Shown here piece by piece: positions 40,697 to 50,720 of a stretch of DNA of 64,000 bases. The DNA is taken from assembly GCA_910585705.1 (NCBI GenBank), contig CAJUER010000002.1:1-64000 (forward strand), read 5' to 3'. A program made the position numbers and the translations under genes. A model generated the notes under the pieces. The model was not told where the DNA came from. It was given only the letters and a program-made list of their open reading frames with translations, and ran no database searches. Positions within the stretch are counted from its first letter, which is position 1, and every line of letters starts with the position of its first letter. This DNA comes from an uncultured Christensenella sp. (GTDB lineage: Bacteria; Bacillota; Clostridia; Christensenellales; Borkfalkiaceae).

Positions 40697-41604
40697 TGTC
40701 TTTCACCCCCTACAAGATCGATGTAGAAAGCCTCTAAGCTTTCGTTGCGTTCGTTTATTTTATGAACGGTGCAACGGTTTTCATAAAGCTTTAACGCAAG
40801 TTCGGTCACGTTTACTTCACCGAAAATTTCCGCCTCTGTATCCGAAAGAAGAGAATACTCCGCGTTAAACCCGTCGAGCACGCGGCTGAGCGCTTTAGTA
40901 TCCGACACGGTTATTTCAACGCGCTTTCTGCAAGCGCTTTCCAGCTCCTTCGCGCTCATTTCTTTTACTATCCTGCCGCCGTCGATAAACCCGAAGTGCG
41001 TCGCTATTTTGGAAAGCTCGTCAAGATAATGGCTCGAAACAAGCACGGTAATCCCGTGCCGTCTGTTGAGGTTTAATATCAGCTCTCTTATTTCCACTAT
41101 TCCCTGAGGATCGAGCCCGTTTATAGGTTCGTCGAGGATGAGAAAATCGGGATTGCCCGTAAGCGCAACCGCAATGCCCAAACGCTGGCGCATACCCAGC
41201 GAAAAGTTTTTGGCTTTCTTTTTACCCGTATTTTCAAGCCCGACAAGCCGCAGAATTTCGGGGATGCTTTCAAACGACGGCAAGCCGAGAATACGGCACT
41301 GCTCTTTAAGGTTGTCCTCCGCAGTCATATTCAGATACACGGACGGCGTTTCCACAACGGCGCCCATTCTGCGCCGCGCCTTTAAAACAGCTTTGTCCGT
41401 ATAGCTTACTCCGTAAATTTCCATTTCGCCGTCGGTGGGCTTCTGTAAGCCGCAAGCCAAACGTATGAGCGTTGTCTTGCCCGAACCGTTTTTGCCGACG
41501 AAGCCGTAAATGCCGCCTTCGGGCACGTTCATAGTAAGTCCGTTCAACGCTTTATAATTACCGTATTCTTTTTTTACGGCGTTAGTTCGTAAAACATATT
41601 CCAT
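40693..41604 (-). CDS. ABC transporter ATP-binding protein
   Basis: 303 aa. Walker A VGKNGSGKTT, Q-loop region, signature FSLGMRQRLGIA, Walker B FLILDEPINGLDPQG, and a C-terminal extension of about 90 residues usual in bacitracin/lantibiotic-type ATPases. Start ATG at 41604 with AGGAGGCG upstream; a longer frame at 41643 has no RBS. Confidence 0.92.
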   Translation of the reverse strand: MEYVLRTNAVKKEYGNYKALNGLTMNVPEGGIYGFVGKNGSGKTTLIRLACGLQKPTDGEMEIYGVSYTDKAVLKARRRMGAVVETPSVYLNMTAEDNLKEQCRILGLPSFESIPEILRLVGLENTGKKKAKNFSLGMRQRLGIAVALTGNPDFLILDEPINGLDPQGIVEIRELILNLNRRHGITVLVSSHYLDELSKIATHFGFIDGGRIVKEMSAKELESACRKRVEITVSDTKALSRVLDGFNAEYSLLSDTEAEIFGEVNVTELALKLYENRCTVHKINERNESLEAFYIDLVGGERQ

Positions 41605-41688
41605 AAAATCGCCTCCTGATTTTTTACCCATTCTAACAGACAACCGTTAAGAAATCGGTAAAGAAAGAGGTAAAGAAACGGTAAAGAT

Positions 41689-42351
41689 TTATTCCGTCTT
41701 TATTTTATAGCCTATACCCCAAACGGACTCTATATATTCCCTGTCCGTGCAGGCTTTTAGTTTTTTGCGGAGGTTGCCGACATGAATTTTAAGCGAACTT
41801 TCCGTACAGTCGGGAGTGTCGCAACAGATACGCTCCAACAGTTCGGACTTGGTGATTACCTGCGTGCGGTTTTGCATAAGAATTTTAAGAATAGCGTATT
41901 CCGTTCTGGTCAGCCGCACCTCGCTGCCGCATACGGTTACCTTGCGCGAGTTAGCGTCCATCGTGATTTCACCGAACGAAATCTGCGAACTTCCGCAAGA
42001 ATTTCCGCCCCGTAGTTGAACGCTTATCCTTGCAAGCAATTCCTTTGTGTCGAACGGCTTGGTTATGTAATCCGCCGCGCCGCCGAGCAACAGGTTCACT
42101 TTGTCGTTCACGTCGACCTTAGCGCTGACTACTATTACAGGCAAATCCTTTATGCGCGCCAACACCTCCTCGCCGCTGAGTCCCGGCAGCATTAAATCGA
42201 GAAGGACAAGGTCGGGCTTATTGCAGGATAGATATAAAACGGCTTCCGTGCCGGAATACGCGCGCGAAACCTCATACCCCTCCTTAGTTAGCAATTCTTC
42301 AAGAAGATTGCCGATATGCACGTCGTCGTCGATAACAAGAATTTTCTTCAA
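41689..42351 (-). CDS. OmpR-family response regulator
   Basis: 220 aa. Receiver domain with LVIDDD acidic pocket, phosphoacceptor LVLLDLMLPG, and KPFDTKELLAR; winged-helix output domain VRLTRTEYAILKILMQ, ending YIESVWGIGYKIK. First gene of the four-gene operon. It probably activates the ABC genes in response to the paired kinase. Confidence 0.93.
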   Translation of the reverse strand: MKKILVIDDDVHIGNLLEELLTKEGYEVSRAYSGTEAVLYLSCNKPDLVLLDLMLPGLSGEEVLARIKDLPVIVVSAKVDVNDKVNLLLGGAADYITKPFDTKELLARISVQLRGGNSCGSSQISFGEITMDANSRKVTVCGSEVRLTRTEYAILKILMQNRTQVITKSELLERICCDTPDCTESSLKIHVGNLRKKLKACTDREYIESVWGIGYKIKTE

Positions 42352-42399
42352 AGCGGTTTTGCTCCTTCGCCTGAGTTTTTTTAAATTTACGTTGCGGGA

Positions 42400-44325
42400 C
42401 TATCTTCCGCCGCAGCCCCCGCCTCCGCCACCTCCGCCGGATGAGCCGCCGCCACCTCCACCGCCTCCGCTACCGCCGCTGCTTCCTCCTCCGCCGTGAG
42501 AACCGCCGCAGACCGAGCGCATAGAGGAAGAGACGCAACGCCCGAACGAAGAAACGGAATTGCCTTCCAGATATTTCGGACGCTCTACGTTGAGCGCGGC
42601 AAATTTTTTCTCCATTTTTTCGGTGATGCCGAAAACGTAACAATACGGCAAAATATCGTAGAAATATTCGGGATTGTCTTCGAGCAGAGCGTTGAGCTTA
42701 TCGAGCTCGGCAAGAACAAGGAATTTTTTGAAGCCAAGTACCGCGCCGCGCATCTTCTTTTCTTCATCTCCGTACGCGCAGACGAAGATCGTGGAAAATG
42801 TACCCAAAACAAATATCACAGCCGTGACAATACCCAAGTACAGAATATCGTAAACGCCGAAAGTTGTGTAAAAAACAGCAAAAAACGGTACGCCGCCGAA
42901 AATCGATCCCCAAAGTATTTTAAACCATATCGGCATCGGAACATAAATGAACACGTTTAACGCAAGTAAAGGAAACAGCAAAACAGCTATCATAACGGGA
43001 GTTCCGCCCATGAAATCGCTGTGCCATATCAACGACATAATTATGGGTATTATTGAAATAAGCGAAACCGCCAGCCTTTTGAAAATTAATTGACGGGTCT
43101 GCTCGGGCTTTAATTTATAAAGCTTCTTTACCGATTCGTAAAGCCGGTCGCTATTTGTCACATTGCGTTTTTTCGTCTTGCTGTCGAAAATGTTGGCAAA
43201 ACCGAAAAGGCTGTTGAAAAAGTCGCGTTCGTATTTGGAATATTGGGTGACGGTATTGCAGTCAAACCGTTTCAGCCTTCTTAAAATTATATGTTTCTTG
43301 CTTTTAAACTCTATCGAAACAAGCCCTCGATTTGCCCATGATATTATAAGAGCGGCAAAGTCCTTGCTTCTTATACGGCCGCGAAAACAGCGCCCGACGT
43401 CGAGCGGCGAATAACCTTCGGGCGGGTAAATTTCGGTAGTGACGACAACGTTGCGGACGTGGCGGCTTGTAAAAATTATAACCGCAATCGCAACGACCGC
43501 CGCAACCGTGCAGGCAAGCGTTACCCAGTAAAGCGGTGACGGCGTATAGGTATTGTTGAAATAACCCTGCGGCAAAATTAACTGCATTGTCAGCCCGTTG
43601 CCTGCTTCCAACCTGCCGAACGAACAGCTTACCGTAAGATTATCCGCGTCGAACCGTGCTTCCACCTCGTTATAAGTGAGAGGCGCCATTTCGTTAGTGC
43701 GGAAGGTGAGCACTTCGGAAACGTCTTCACCCGTAAGAAAGGTTTTGGGCAAAGTTACGCTTGCGGAAAACTTTTCAACCGCGCCCCTGAAACCGTAGTC
43801 CATAATATCGAACGTGAAATCGTCAAACTTTTTGATGAAGTCGTAAGACATATCGTAACGGTAATGAATTTCGTAAACGTAGGTCCCCGCTTGTTTGTAG
43901 TCGCCGTCCGCGCCCGTATTTATGTAAAAGTAATCACCGCGCGTTTCAACAAAACTGTATTCTTCCGCGCCGTTCAGCGTCACCGAATAGAGCTGTAAGT
44001 CGTTTTTTGTGGTATTCACATATTTTTTGCCGTCCACAATGCGCGTTATTTTGTTAAGACGGGAAACGTTGCGCGAAAGCCCCAGATTTATATTGCTTTG
44101 TTTGAACTGAACTGTAATGATTTCTGTAATGTCGCAGCTCTTGTTCTCGTCGATTTTAATTACTTTTTCGACTGATTTATATTCAACGTTGGTATCTTTG
44201 ATACCTGCGTTTGCGCTTTGACCGTGTGGAATTACCGAACACACGAAAAGCGCCGCCGCCACTGCCAGCAAAGCGCAAAGCACGGAAATTAAAATATATT
44301 TGGTTTTTGCCGAAAAGTTTTTCAT
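42400..44325 (-). CDS. DUF2207 membrane protein with Gly/Ser tail
   Basis: 641 aa. Signal/anchor helix at residues 9-30, a large extracytoplasmic domain (DITEIITVQF, VYEIHYRYDMSYDF), a membrane helix near 265-290 (PLYWVTLACTVAAVVAIAVI), a cytosolic section and two more helices (about 420-540). The last 45 residues are almost only Gly and Ser with one Cys. This fits DUF2207/YciQ-like predicted membrane proteins. Function unknown. Confidence 0.8.
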   Translation of the reverse strand: MKNFSAKTKYILISVLCALLAVAAALFVCSVIPHGQSANAGIKDTNVEYKSVEKVIKIDENKSCDITEIITVQFKQSNINLGLSRNVSRLNKITRIVDGKKYVNTTKNDLQLYSVTLNGAEEYSFVETRGDYFYINTGADGDYKQAGTYVYEIHYRYDMSYDFIKKFDDFTFDIMDYGFRGAVEKFSASVTLPKTFLTGEDVSEVLTFRTNEMAPLTYNEVEARFDADNLTVSCSFGRLEAGNGLTMQLILPQGYFNNTYTPSPLYWVTLACTVAAVVAIAVIIFTSRHVRNVVVTTEIYPPEGYSPLDVGRCFRGRIRSKDFAALIISWANRGLVSIEFKSKKHIILRRLKRFDCNTVTQYSKYERDFFNSLFGFANIFDSKTKKRNVTNSDRLYESVKKLYKLKPEQTRQLIFKRLAVSLISIIPIIMSLIWHSDFMGGTPVMIAVLLFPLLALNVFIYVPMPIWFKILWGSIFGGVPFFAVFYTTFGVYDILYLGIVTAVIFVLGTFSTIFVCAYGDEEKKMRGAVLGFKKFLVLAELDKLNALLEDNPEYFYDILPYCYVFGITEKMEKKFAALNVERPKYLEGNSVSSFGRCVSSSMRSVCGGSHGGGGSSGGSGGGGGGGGSSGGGGGGGGCGGR

Positions 44326-44682
44326 AGCGCTATTTTACCACCGAAATTAAAGTTTGTCAAAATCGAAAACGAATATTTATATTTTTTGGACATTCGGCTT
44401 CAAGGCAAGCAAAACTTACAGCCCTAAGTACAATGTATTTCAACCGTCTTTGCATTAAATTCCGTAATTTAAAATCAGATAATATGTCCGAAAGTTTTTT
44501 CTTTTCGACACAAATTTTACGGATTTTACTAAAAAAATTTTGACGGTATCCGGAGTGTATCTTTTACTACCTGCTCTTATTTTATTGCAATAACCGCCGC
44601 AGCTTAAAAAATTTTGAGCAGGATTATTTTATATTAACATATATAAATATATTTAAAATTTTGCCACGCAAATTTGCAAAAC

Positions 44683-44722
44683 AAAAAAAAGCAACCCGCA
44701 CTGTAAAAGTGCGGGCTTTTTC
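44683..44722. terminator. tuf terminator
   Basis: CCCGCACT (44695-44702) with AGTGCGGG (44708-44715) forms the stem; in the leftward direction it is followed by eight T, and rightward by TTTTTC. The rest of the 419-base gap 44326-44744 is AT-rich and holds nothing else I recognise. Confidence 0.85.
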
Positions 44723-44744
44723 TTTCGAAATATTTTATATTAAA

Positions 44745-45956
44745 TTAAAGAACTTTAACTACCGTACCGGAGCCGACCGTTCTGCCGCCTTCACGGATAG
44801 CGAAACGGAGCTTTTCTTCTACTGCTACGGGTTTGATAAGCTCAACGGAGATTTCTACGTTGTCGCCGGGCATAACCATTTCGGTGCCCTTAGGAAGTTC
44901 GATAGAGCCGGTAACGTCCGTCGTTCTGATGAAGAACTGAGGACGGTAGTGGTTGAAGAAAGGAGTGTGACGTCCGCCTTCTTCCGCTTTAAGAACGTAA
45001 ACCTGAGCGGTAAACTTAGTTGCGGTTTTAACGGTGCCGGGTTTAGCAAGAACCTGTCCTTTTTCGATGCCCTTTCTGTCGATACCGCGAAGGAGTGCGC
45101 CGATGTTGAAGCCTGCGATAGCTTCGTCAACGCTCTTGTGGAACATTTCAAGACCCGTAATAACGGTAGCGATGGGCTTGTCGATAAGTCCGACGATTTC
45201 CGTAGGATCGCCTACGTGAGCCGTACCTCTTTCTACTCTACCCGTTGCAACGGTGCCGCGTCCGGAAATGGTGAACACGTCTTCGACGGGAAGAAGGAAG
45301 GGCTTATCGGTTTCACGCTGGGGCGTGGGGATATATTCGTCGATTTTGTCCATGAGCTGAAGAATGCACTGGCATTCGGGAGCTGCAAGAACGTCTGCAT
45401 CCGCTGCGCCGGAAGAAGCCTTTTCAAGAGCTTTGAGCGCCGAACCTTTGATGATGGGGCAGCCCTTAAAGCCGTAGCTTTCAAGCGTGTCGGTTATTTC
45501 CATTTCAACGAGCTCGAGAAGTTCGGGGTCGTCCATCTGGTCGCACTTGTTGAGGAATACAACGATGTAAGGAACGCCTACCTGACGGGAAAGAAGAATG
45601 TGCTCCTTCGTCTGGGGCATGGGACCGTCGGTCGCTGCAACTACGAGGATTGCGCCGTCCATCTGCGCAGCGCCCGTAATCATGTTCTTTACATAGTCTG
45701 CGTGTCCCGGACAGTCAACGTGCGCATAGTGGCGCTTGTCGGTCTGATATTCGACGTGAGCGGTGTTTATCGTTATACCGCGCGCCTTCTCTTCGGGCGC
45801 TTTGTCGATTTCGTCGTACTTCATTTTTTCTGCCTGACCCTTGCATGCCATAACCATAGTGATAGCTGCGGTCAGAGTGGTCTTGCCGTGGTCAACGTGG
45901 CCGATAGTACCAATGTTAACGTGGGGCTTGCTGTTGTCGTATTTTGCCTTTGCCAT
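44745..45956 (-). CDS. tuf: Elongation factor Tu
   Basis: 403 aa. GTPase delivering aminoacyl-tRNA. G1 [10 protein letters not shown]2 region [14 protein letters not shown]3 DCPGHADY, G4 NKCD, and domains 2 and 3 complete, ending [13 protein letters not shown]. Start ATG has AAGGAG upstream. Last gene of the str cluster; 171 bases separate it from fusA. Confidence 0.99.
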   Translation of the reverse strand: MAKAKYDNSKPHVNIGTIGHVDHGKTTLTAAITMVMACKGQAEKMKYDEIDKAPEEKARGITINTAHVEYQTDKRHYAHVDCPGHADYVKNMITGAAQMDGAILVVAATDGPMPQTKEHILLSRQVGVPYIVVFLNKCDQMDDPELLELVEMEITDTLESYGFKGCPIIKGSALKALEKASSGAADADVLAAPECQCILQLMDKIDEYIPTPQRETDKPFLLPVEDVFTISGRGTVATGRVERGTAHVGDPTEIVGLIDKPIATVITGLEMFHKSVDEAIAGFNIGALLRGIDRKGIEKGQVLAKPGTVKTATKFTAQVYVLKAEEGGRHTPFFNHYRPQFFIRTTDVTGSIELPKGTEMVMPGDNVEISVELIKPVAVEEKLRFAIREGGRTVGSGTVVKVL

Positions 45957-46127
45957 TTTTGTTTCTCCTTATAAAAGATAAATTATAAAATGATAACTTT
46001 CTCCCTTTCGGGAGGCGCAGCTATCTATCATTGACTTTGCTGCTTTAAAGCGCTTTTTACGCGTCGACTATATTATATATTAAATTTATAGAAAACACAA
46101 TTAAAAAACGCGGTTTTTTTAACTTTT

Positions 46128-48236
46128 TTAGCCGTTCTTTTTAGCGCGTTCGCCGATAACTTTTTCGGCTACCGACTTGGGAACTTCCGCATAGTGGTCG
46201 AACTGCATTGTGAACTGACCTCTGCCCTGAGTTCTCGAACGAAGGTCGGTTGCATAACCGAACATTTCCGAAAGGGGAACCTCCGCGTCTACAACCTTTG
46301 CGCCCGCTCTGTCGTCGGTGGAAACAATCGTGCCGCGACGTGCGGTTACGTTGCCCATAATATCGCCGAAGTAGTCGTCGGGAGTGATGACTTCAACCTT
46401 CATAATAGGTTCGAGCAGTACGGGGTTAGCCTTAGTCATACCGTCCTTGAAGCCCATAGAGCCGGCAATCTGGAACGCCATTTCAGACGAGTCGACCTCG
46501 TGGTAGCTTCCGTCATAAACCTGAATCTTAAAGTCCACAACCTCGTAACCTGCGAGGAAGCCGTTTCTTGCCGCGCCCTGAATACCCTTGTCGATTGCGG
46601 GGATATATTCTTTGGGAATAGAACCGCCGACAGTCAGATCTTCGAAGACGTAGCCGGAGCCGGGTTCGCCGGGAATCATATGAAGCTTACAGTGACCGTA
46701 CTGTCCTTTACCGCCCGACTGACGCTTGTACATACCTTCGCAGTCTACGGCTTTTCTTATCGTTTCGCGGTAAGCAACCTGAGGCGCGCCCACGTTTGCT
46801 TCTACCTTGAATTCACGCAGAAGTCTGTCGACTATAATATCGAGATGGAGCTCGCCCATGCCCGCGATAATCGTCTGACCCGTTTCCTGATCGGTATAGG
46901 TCTTGAAAGTGGGGTCTTCTTCCGCAAGCTTTATAAGCGCCATCGTCATCTTTTCCTGACCCGCTTTAGTCTTCGGCTCGATAGAGAGCTGAATAACGGG
47001 GTCGGAGAAAGTCATCTGTTCGAGGACGATAGGATGAGCTTCGTCGCAGAGCGTGTCGCCCGTCGTTGTATCTTTAAGTCCCACGATTGCGCAGATATCG
47101 CCCGAATAGATGCGGGGAATTTCTGTACGCGTGTTTGCATGCATCTGCACCAGACGTCCGACTCTTTCTTTTTTGCCTTTGGTCGAGTTGTAAACGTATG
47201 AGCCTGCATCGAGAACGCCCGAGTATGCTCTGAAATAAGCAAGTCTGCCGACGAACGGGTCGGTTGCGATTTTGAACGCAAGACCTGCGAAAGGTTCTTC
47301 GTCGGAGGTCTTTCTCTCTTCCTCAACGTTGGTGTCGGGGTTCACGCCCTTGACGTGCGCAACGTCGATAGGCGAGGGCAGGTAGTCGATGACCGCGTCC
47401 AGAAGCATCTGAACGCCCTTGTTTTTATAGGATGAACCGCAGAGTACGGGCGTGCACTTCATTGCGATTGTAGCAGCGCGCAGACCTTTGCGGATTTCGT
47501 CGGGGGTAAGCTCCATAGTTTCGAGGAACTTTTCCATAAGCTCGTCGTCGCCTTCCGCCGCAACTTCCATAACCGCCATATGTCCTTCTTCGGCCGCAGC
47601 GAGCATGTCCGCAGGAATTTCTGCCTTGTGGTACTGCTTGCCGTCTTCCGAGTCATATATTTCGGCGTTCATTTCAACGAGGTCGACTATACCCTTGAAG
47701 GTGTCTTCCTTGCCGATGGGAAGCTCGATGGGAATAGGATTGGCATTGAGCCTCTCCTTCATCATCTGTACGGCGCGGGGGAAGTTTGCGCCGTTAATGT
47801 CCATTTTGTTGACGTATGCTATACGGGGGACCTTATACTTGTCCGCCTGACGCCAAACCGTTTCCGACTGGGGCTCAACGCCGCCCTTCGCGCAGAAGGT
47901 TGCAACCGCTCCGTCAAGTACGCGCAGAGAGCGCTCTACCTCGACGGTGAAGTCAACGTGTCCCGGAGTATCGATGATGTTTATGCGGCACTCGTCCTTT
48001 TTGGTCTGGTTGCTTCTCGTCCAATGGCAGGTGGTTGCGGCGGAGGTGATGGTTATACCTCTCTCCTGCTCCTGAACCATCCAGTCCATCGTAGCCGAGC
48101 CGTCGTGCGTTTCTCCGATTTTGTGGTTAATACCCGTGTAGTATAAGATACGCTCGGTCGTCGTGGTTTTACCCGCGTCGATATGAGCCATAATTCCTAT
48201 ATTTCTTGTATGGGCTAAATCGTATTCTCTTGCCAT
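46128..48236 (-). CDS. fusA: Elongation factor G
   Basis: 702 aa. Ribosomal translocase GTPase. G1 [16 protein letters not shown]2 [13 protein letters not shown]3 DTPGHVDF, G4 NKMD, and the five-domain length are as expected. Follows rpsG by 16 bases. Confidence 0.99.
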   Translation of the reverse strand: MAREYDLAHTRNIGIMAHIDAGKTTTTERILYYTGINHKIGETHDGSATMDWMVQEQERGITITSAATTCHWTRSNQTKKDECRINIIDTPGHVDFTVEVERSLRVLDGAVATFCAKGGVEPQSETVWRQADKYKVPRIAYVNKMDINGANFPRAVQMMKERLNANPIPIELPIGKEDTFKGIVDLVEMNAEIYDSEDGKQYHKAEIPADMLAAAEEGHMAVMEVAAEGDDELMEKFLETMELTPDEIRKGLRAATIAMKCTPVLCGSSYKNKGVQMLLDAVIDYLPSPIDVAHVKGVNPDTNVEEERKTSDEEPFAGLAFKIATDPFVGRLAYFRAYSGVLDAGSYVYNSTKGKKERVGRLVQMHANTRTEIPRIYSGDICAIVGLKDTTTGDTLCDEAHPIVLEQMTFSDPVIQLSIEPKTKAGQEKMTMALIKLAEEDPTFKTYTDQETGQTIIAGMGELHLDIIVDRLLREFKVEANVGAPQVAYRETIRKAVDCEGMYKRQSGGKGQYGHCKLHMIPGEPGSGYVFEDLTVGGSIPKEYIPAIDKGIQGAARNGFLAGYEVVDFKIQVYDGSYHEVDSSEMAFQIAGSMGFKDGMTKANPVLLEPIMKVEVITPDDYFGDIMGNVTARRGTIVSTDDRAGAKVVDAEVPLSEMFGYATDLRSRTQGRGQFTMQFDHYAEVPKSVAEKVIGERAKKNG

Positions 48237-48252
48237 ATTACTTCCTCACTTA

Positions 48253-48723
48253 TCAGAAACGGAAGTGAGCAAACGCCTTGTTTGCTTCCGCCATTCTGTG
48301 CGTGTCTTCCTTCTTCTTGACAGCGCCGCCTGCATTGTTGTAAGCGTCGATAAGTTCCGCCGCGAGCTTTTGAGCCATTTCGCGCTCAGAGCGTTTGCGG
48401 GTGGAAATTACCAGCCAGCGGATTGCAAGGGTCTGCCTTCTTTCGGGTCTGATTTCTATGGGAACCTGGTAGTTCGCGCCGCCTACGCGCCTTGCCTTAA
48501 CTTCCAAAACGGGCATAATGTTGTTCATTGCCTGATTGAAAATTTCCATAGGTTCCTGTCCGAGCTTTTCGCTCATTAATTTAAAAGCATCGTAAACGAT
48601 GTTCTGTGCCGTACCTCTTTTTCCGTCGTACATAATCTGGTTGATGAGCTTTGTTACAACCTTAGAATTATACACGGGATCGGGTAACACGTCCCTCTTG
48701 GGAACGCCGCCTCTTCTGGGCAT
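48253..48723 (-). CDS. rpsG: 30S ribosomal protein S7
   Basis: 156 aa. Head-domain rRNA-binding protein; [15 protein letters not shown] start, [18 protein letters not shown] and [10 protein letters not shown] end. RBS GGAGG upstream. 243 bases lie between rpsL and rpsG, more than usual, with no gene recognised there. Confidence 0.99.
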   Translation of the reverse strand: MPRRGGVPKRDVLPDPVYNSKVVTKLINQIMYDGKRGTAQNIVYDAFKLMSEKLGQEPMEIFNQAMNNIMPVLEVKARRVGGANYQVPIEIRPERRQTLAIRWLVISTRKRSEREMAQKLAAELIDAYNNAGGAVKKKEDTHRMAEANKAFAHFRF

Positions 48724-48966
48724 AATTATCCTCCTTTTCGTGCCGATCCCGCCGCGTTCTGCGTTTTACGGGACCGCCTTTTGATTTTTTGTTTAAGGGT
48801 TTACCTTAAATAAGCTATTGCTTGCCGCGCGTCGGCGGTAGCAAATCTTCTCCCCGAATATCGGGAATACTGCCTACTTTTATCGGTAAGGGTTTATATT
48901 CCGAAGACAAGTAGGGTGCAACATTTGTTGCGGTTTTGTAATTTACTCGTTATTCGAAGCCGTTGA

Positions 48967-49338
48967 TTACTTAGGCTTCTTTGCGCCGTAAAGGGAACGC
49001 GACTGCTTTCTCTTGGAAACGCCTGCCGTATCGAGCGCGCCGCGAATAATGTGGTAACGTACGCCGGGCAGGTCCTTTACTCTTCCGCCGCGAATAAGCA
49101 CGGACGAGTGTTCCTGTAAGTTGTGACCTTCGCCGGGAATGTAAACGGTACCTTCCTGCTTGTTGGTCAGTCTTACTCTTGCAATCTTTCTTATAGCCGA
49201 GTTAGGCTTTTTGGGGGTGGTGGTGGTTACCGAAAGGCACACGCCGCGCTTTTGGGGACAGTTGTCCAGAATGGGCGACTTGCTCTTGTAAACCTGCCTT
49301 TCCCTGCCTTTTCTTATAAGCTGATTGATAGTGGGCAT
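48967..49338 (-). CDS. rpsL: 30S ribosomal protein S12
   Basis: 123 aa. Decoding-site protein; [12 protein letters not shown] with the streptomycin-related Lys intact, then [20 protein letters not shown] and the KKPK end. GGAGG upstream of ATG. First gene of the str operon. Confidence 0.99.
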   Translation of the reverse strand: MPTINQLIRKGRERQVYKSKSPILDNCPQKRGVCLSVTTTTPKKPNSAIRKIARVRLTNKQEGTVYIPGEGHNLQEHSSVLIRGGRVKDLPGVRYHIIRGALDTAGVSKRKQSRSLYGAKKPK

Positions 49339-49487
49339 TTTAATCCTCCTTGAATTACTCGACCTTTTAGGTCTGTGGAATATATCTTCTTACCGCATAC
49401 CCTTAAACTGCGGAGGAAAATAGCGATTTTATAACAGACTCTTTAACAGAAAATCCGCCAAAATGCCTTTACATATTATATAAATAA

Positions 49488-49542
49488 TAAAAAAGACCTT
49501 TACGATTTGCATAGTATTCCATTCTATACATAATCGCAAAGG
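49488..49542 (-). promoter_or_regulatory. Hairpin plus T run in the rpsL upstream region
   Basis: In the leftward RNA CCUUUGCGAUU pairs with AAUCGUAAAGG (one G-U), with an inner stem, followed by UCUUUUUU. It has the look of an intrinsic terminator or attenuator. The arm begins very near the predicted start site, so timing is uncertain. Confidence 0.45.
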
Positions 49543-49544
49543 CA

Positions 49545-49573
49545 ATTTTAACAAAAATTTACTTATTTGTCAA
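49545..49573 (-). promoter_or_regulatory. Likely str operon promoter
   Basis: On the minus strand TTGACA (49573-49568), 17 bases, TAAAAT (49550-49545). It would give a leader of about 200 bases before rpsL. Confidence 0.6.
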
Positions 49574-49705
49574 ACAAATTTAAGAATATTTGTCCGCTTT
49601 AATTTAAAACTCTTCGATACTTGCTCCGCCGCCTTCTTGCGTTTTCCGCATTGTCCGTCGTTTTACAGCCCGACAGGCTGTGCGCGGCGATAAAAATCAA
49701 ATTAC

Positions 49706-49733
49706 TTGACTTGCGTTTTTTCTGTGTTATAAT
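49706..49733 (+). promoter_or_regulatory. Promoter of the gene at 49766
   Basis: TTGACT (49706-49711), 16-base spacer, TATAAT (49728-49733), ending 32 bases before the start codon. Divergent from the str operon promoter. Confidence 0.65.
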
Positions 49734-49765
49734 ACTTTTACCGAATATAAACGGGGAACTTTAAA

Positions 49766-50617
49766 ATGTCAAACAACAGTCAAAACAATCAAAAGAAATA
49801 TTGTGTCTTAGACGATTTCAGCCATGCATGCAAGTACGTGGACGACGAAGATATAGAAAACGCCGTAAAATCCGGCGAGCCTTTGCGCACGGAAATTATT
49901 ATGGCAATGGGGCAGACCTACGACGAAAAATATCTGCCGAATTTATATAAGGCGCTTTACGACGAAAATCACGTCCGCAGAGAGGACGCGCGTAGGAGCA
50001 TAATGATGATTAACGGCAAAAAAGGGCTTGCGGAGCTGAAAAAGAGTTGGCTTAGCATCGACGACCCCGACGGAACTTCCGTCGAAAAAGCCGGATGCGA
50101 AGCAATTATTTTAAGAATAGAAAAGGGCGTAGACTATTTATTGGAGTTGCTTTTATCCGACGACGCGCGCGACGCTCTCAAATTCTGCGTAGACTCGTAT
50201 AACGGTTGGGGTTACAGATTCGATACCGACGACGTCAAGCTTCGGCACGGCGTCATAAGGGCGATTATAGATAAAAGCATAAAATGGCACAAAAAACCCG
50301 ACCCGCAAGACGTAAAGGATTGGCTGACATTGTGTTATGACGATTTGGGGTATTCGGCAGTAAAATACTCGGACGCGCTTTCGCGGATAAGCGATGAGCT
50401 GAGCGACGATATAGTACAGCTGGTAAAGGACACTGTGGAAAGACACAGAGCAACCATAGACTTAAAACAATCGATGATAAAAATGACGACAGGTATGCGC
50501 AGGGAATACGCGCTTGAAATTCTGGCATTTTTAAAGGGCAGGGTGACCGGTTGCGCAAAAAGCGAATTCAAGCGCGCGCTGAAATTTTTCAATATTACCG
50601 AAGACGCCCTGATTTAA
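49766..50617 (+). CDS. HEAT-repeat-like helical protein
   Basis: 283 aa. Helical pairs such as RTEIIMAMGQTYDEKYLPNL and YKALYDENHVRREDARRSIM look like HEAT/armadillo-type repeats in the first half; the second half is also helical. No catalytic motif. A protein-binding scaffold is likely; partner unknown. Confidence 0.6.
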   Translation: MSNNSQNNQKKYCVLDDFSHACKYVDDEDIENAVKSGEPLRTEIIMAMGQTYDEKYLPNLYKALYDENHVRREDARRSIMMINGKKGLAELKKSWLSIDDPDGTSVEKAGCEAIILRIEKGVDYLLELLLSDDARDALKFCVDSYNGWGYRFDTDDVKLRHGVIRAIIDKSIKWHKKPDPQDVKDWLTLCYDDLGYSAVKYSDALSRISDELSDDIVQLVKDTVERHRATIDLKQSMIKMTTGMRREYALEILAFLKGRVTGCAKSEFKRALKFFNITEDALI

Positions 50618-50720
50618 AGCCGAAGCAAACAAAAGTAACCTGTTTTGCCGTACAACGAGATGCCCCTACCACTCGGTTTTTCAACCCTGTTTTTTGAATT
50701 TAAGCTTAACTTTTCACGCT

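Noticed and set aside
44661..45974. 437-codon rightward open frame opposite tuf
   Set aside because: It is the antisense shadow of the strongly conserved EF-Tu gene; no RBS and no recognisable protein.
46194..47201. 335-codon rightward open frame opposite fusA
   Set aside because: Shadow of EF-G caused by codon bias; the minus-strand protein has all GTPase motifs.
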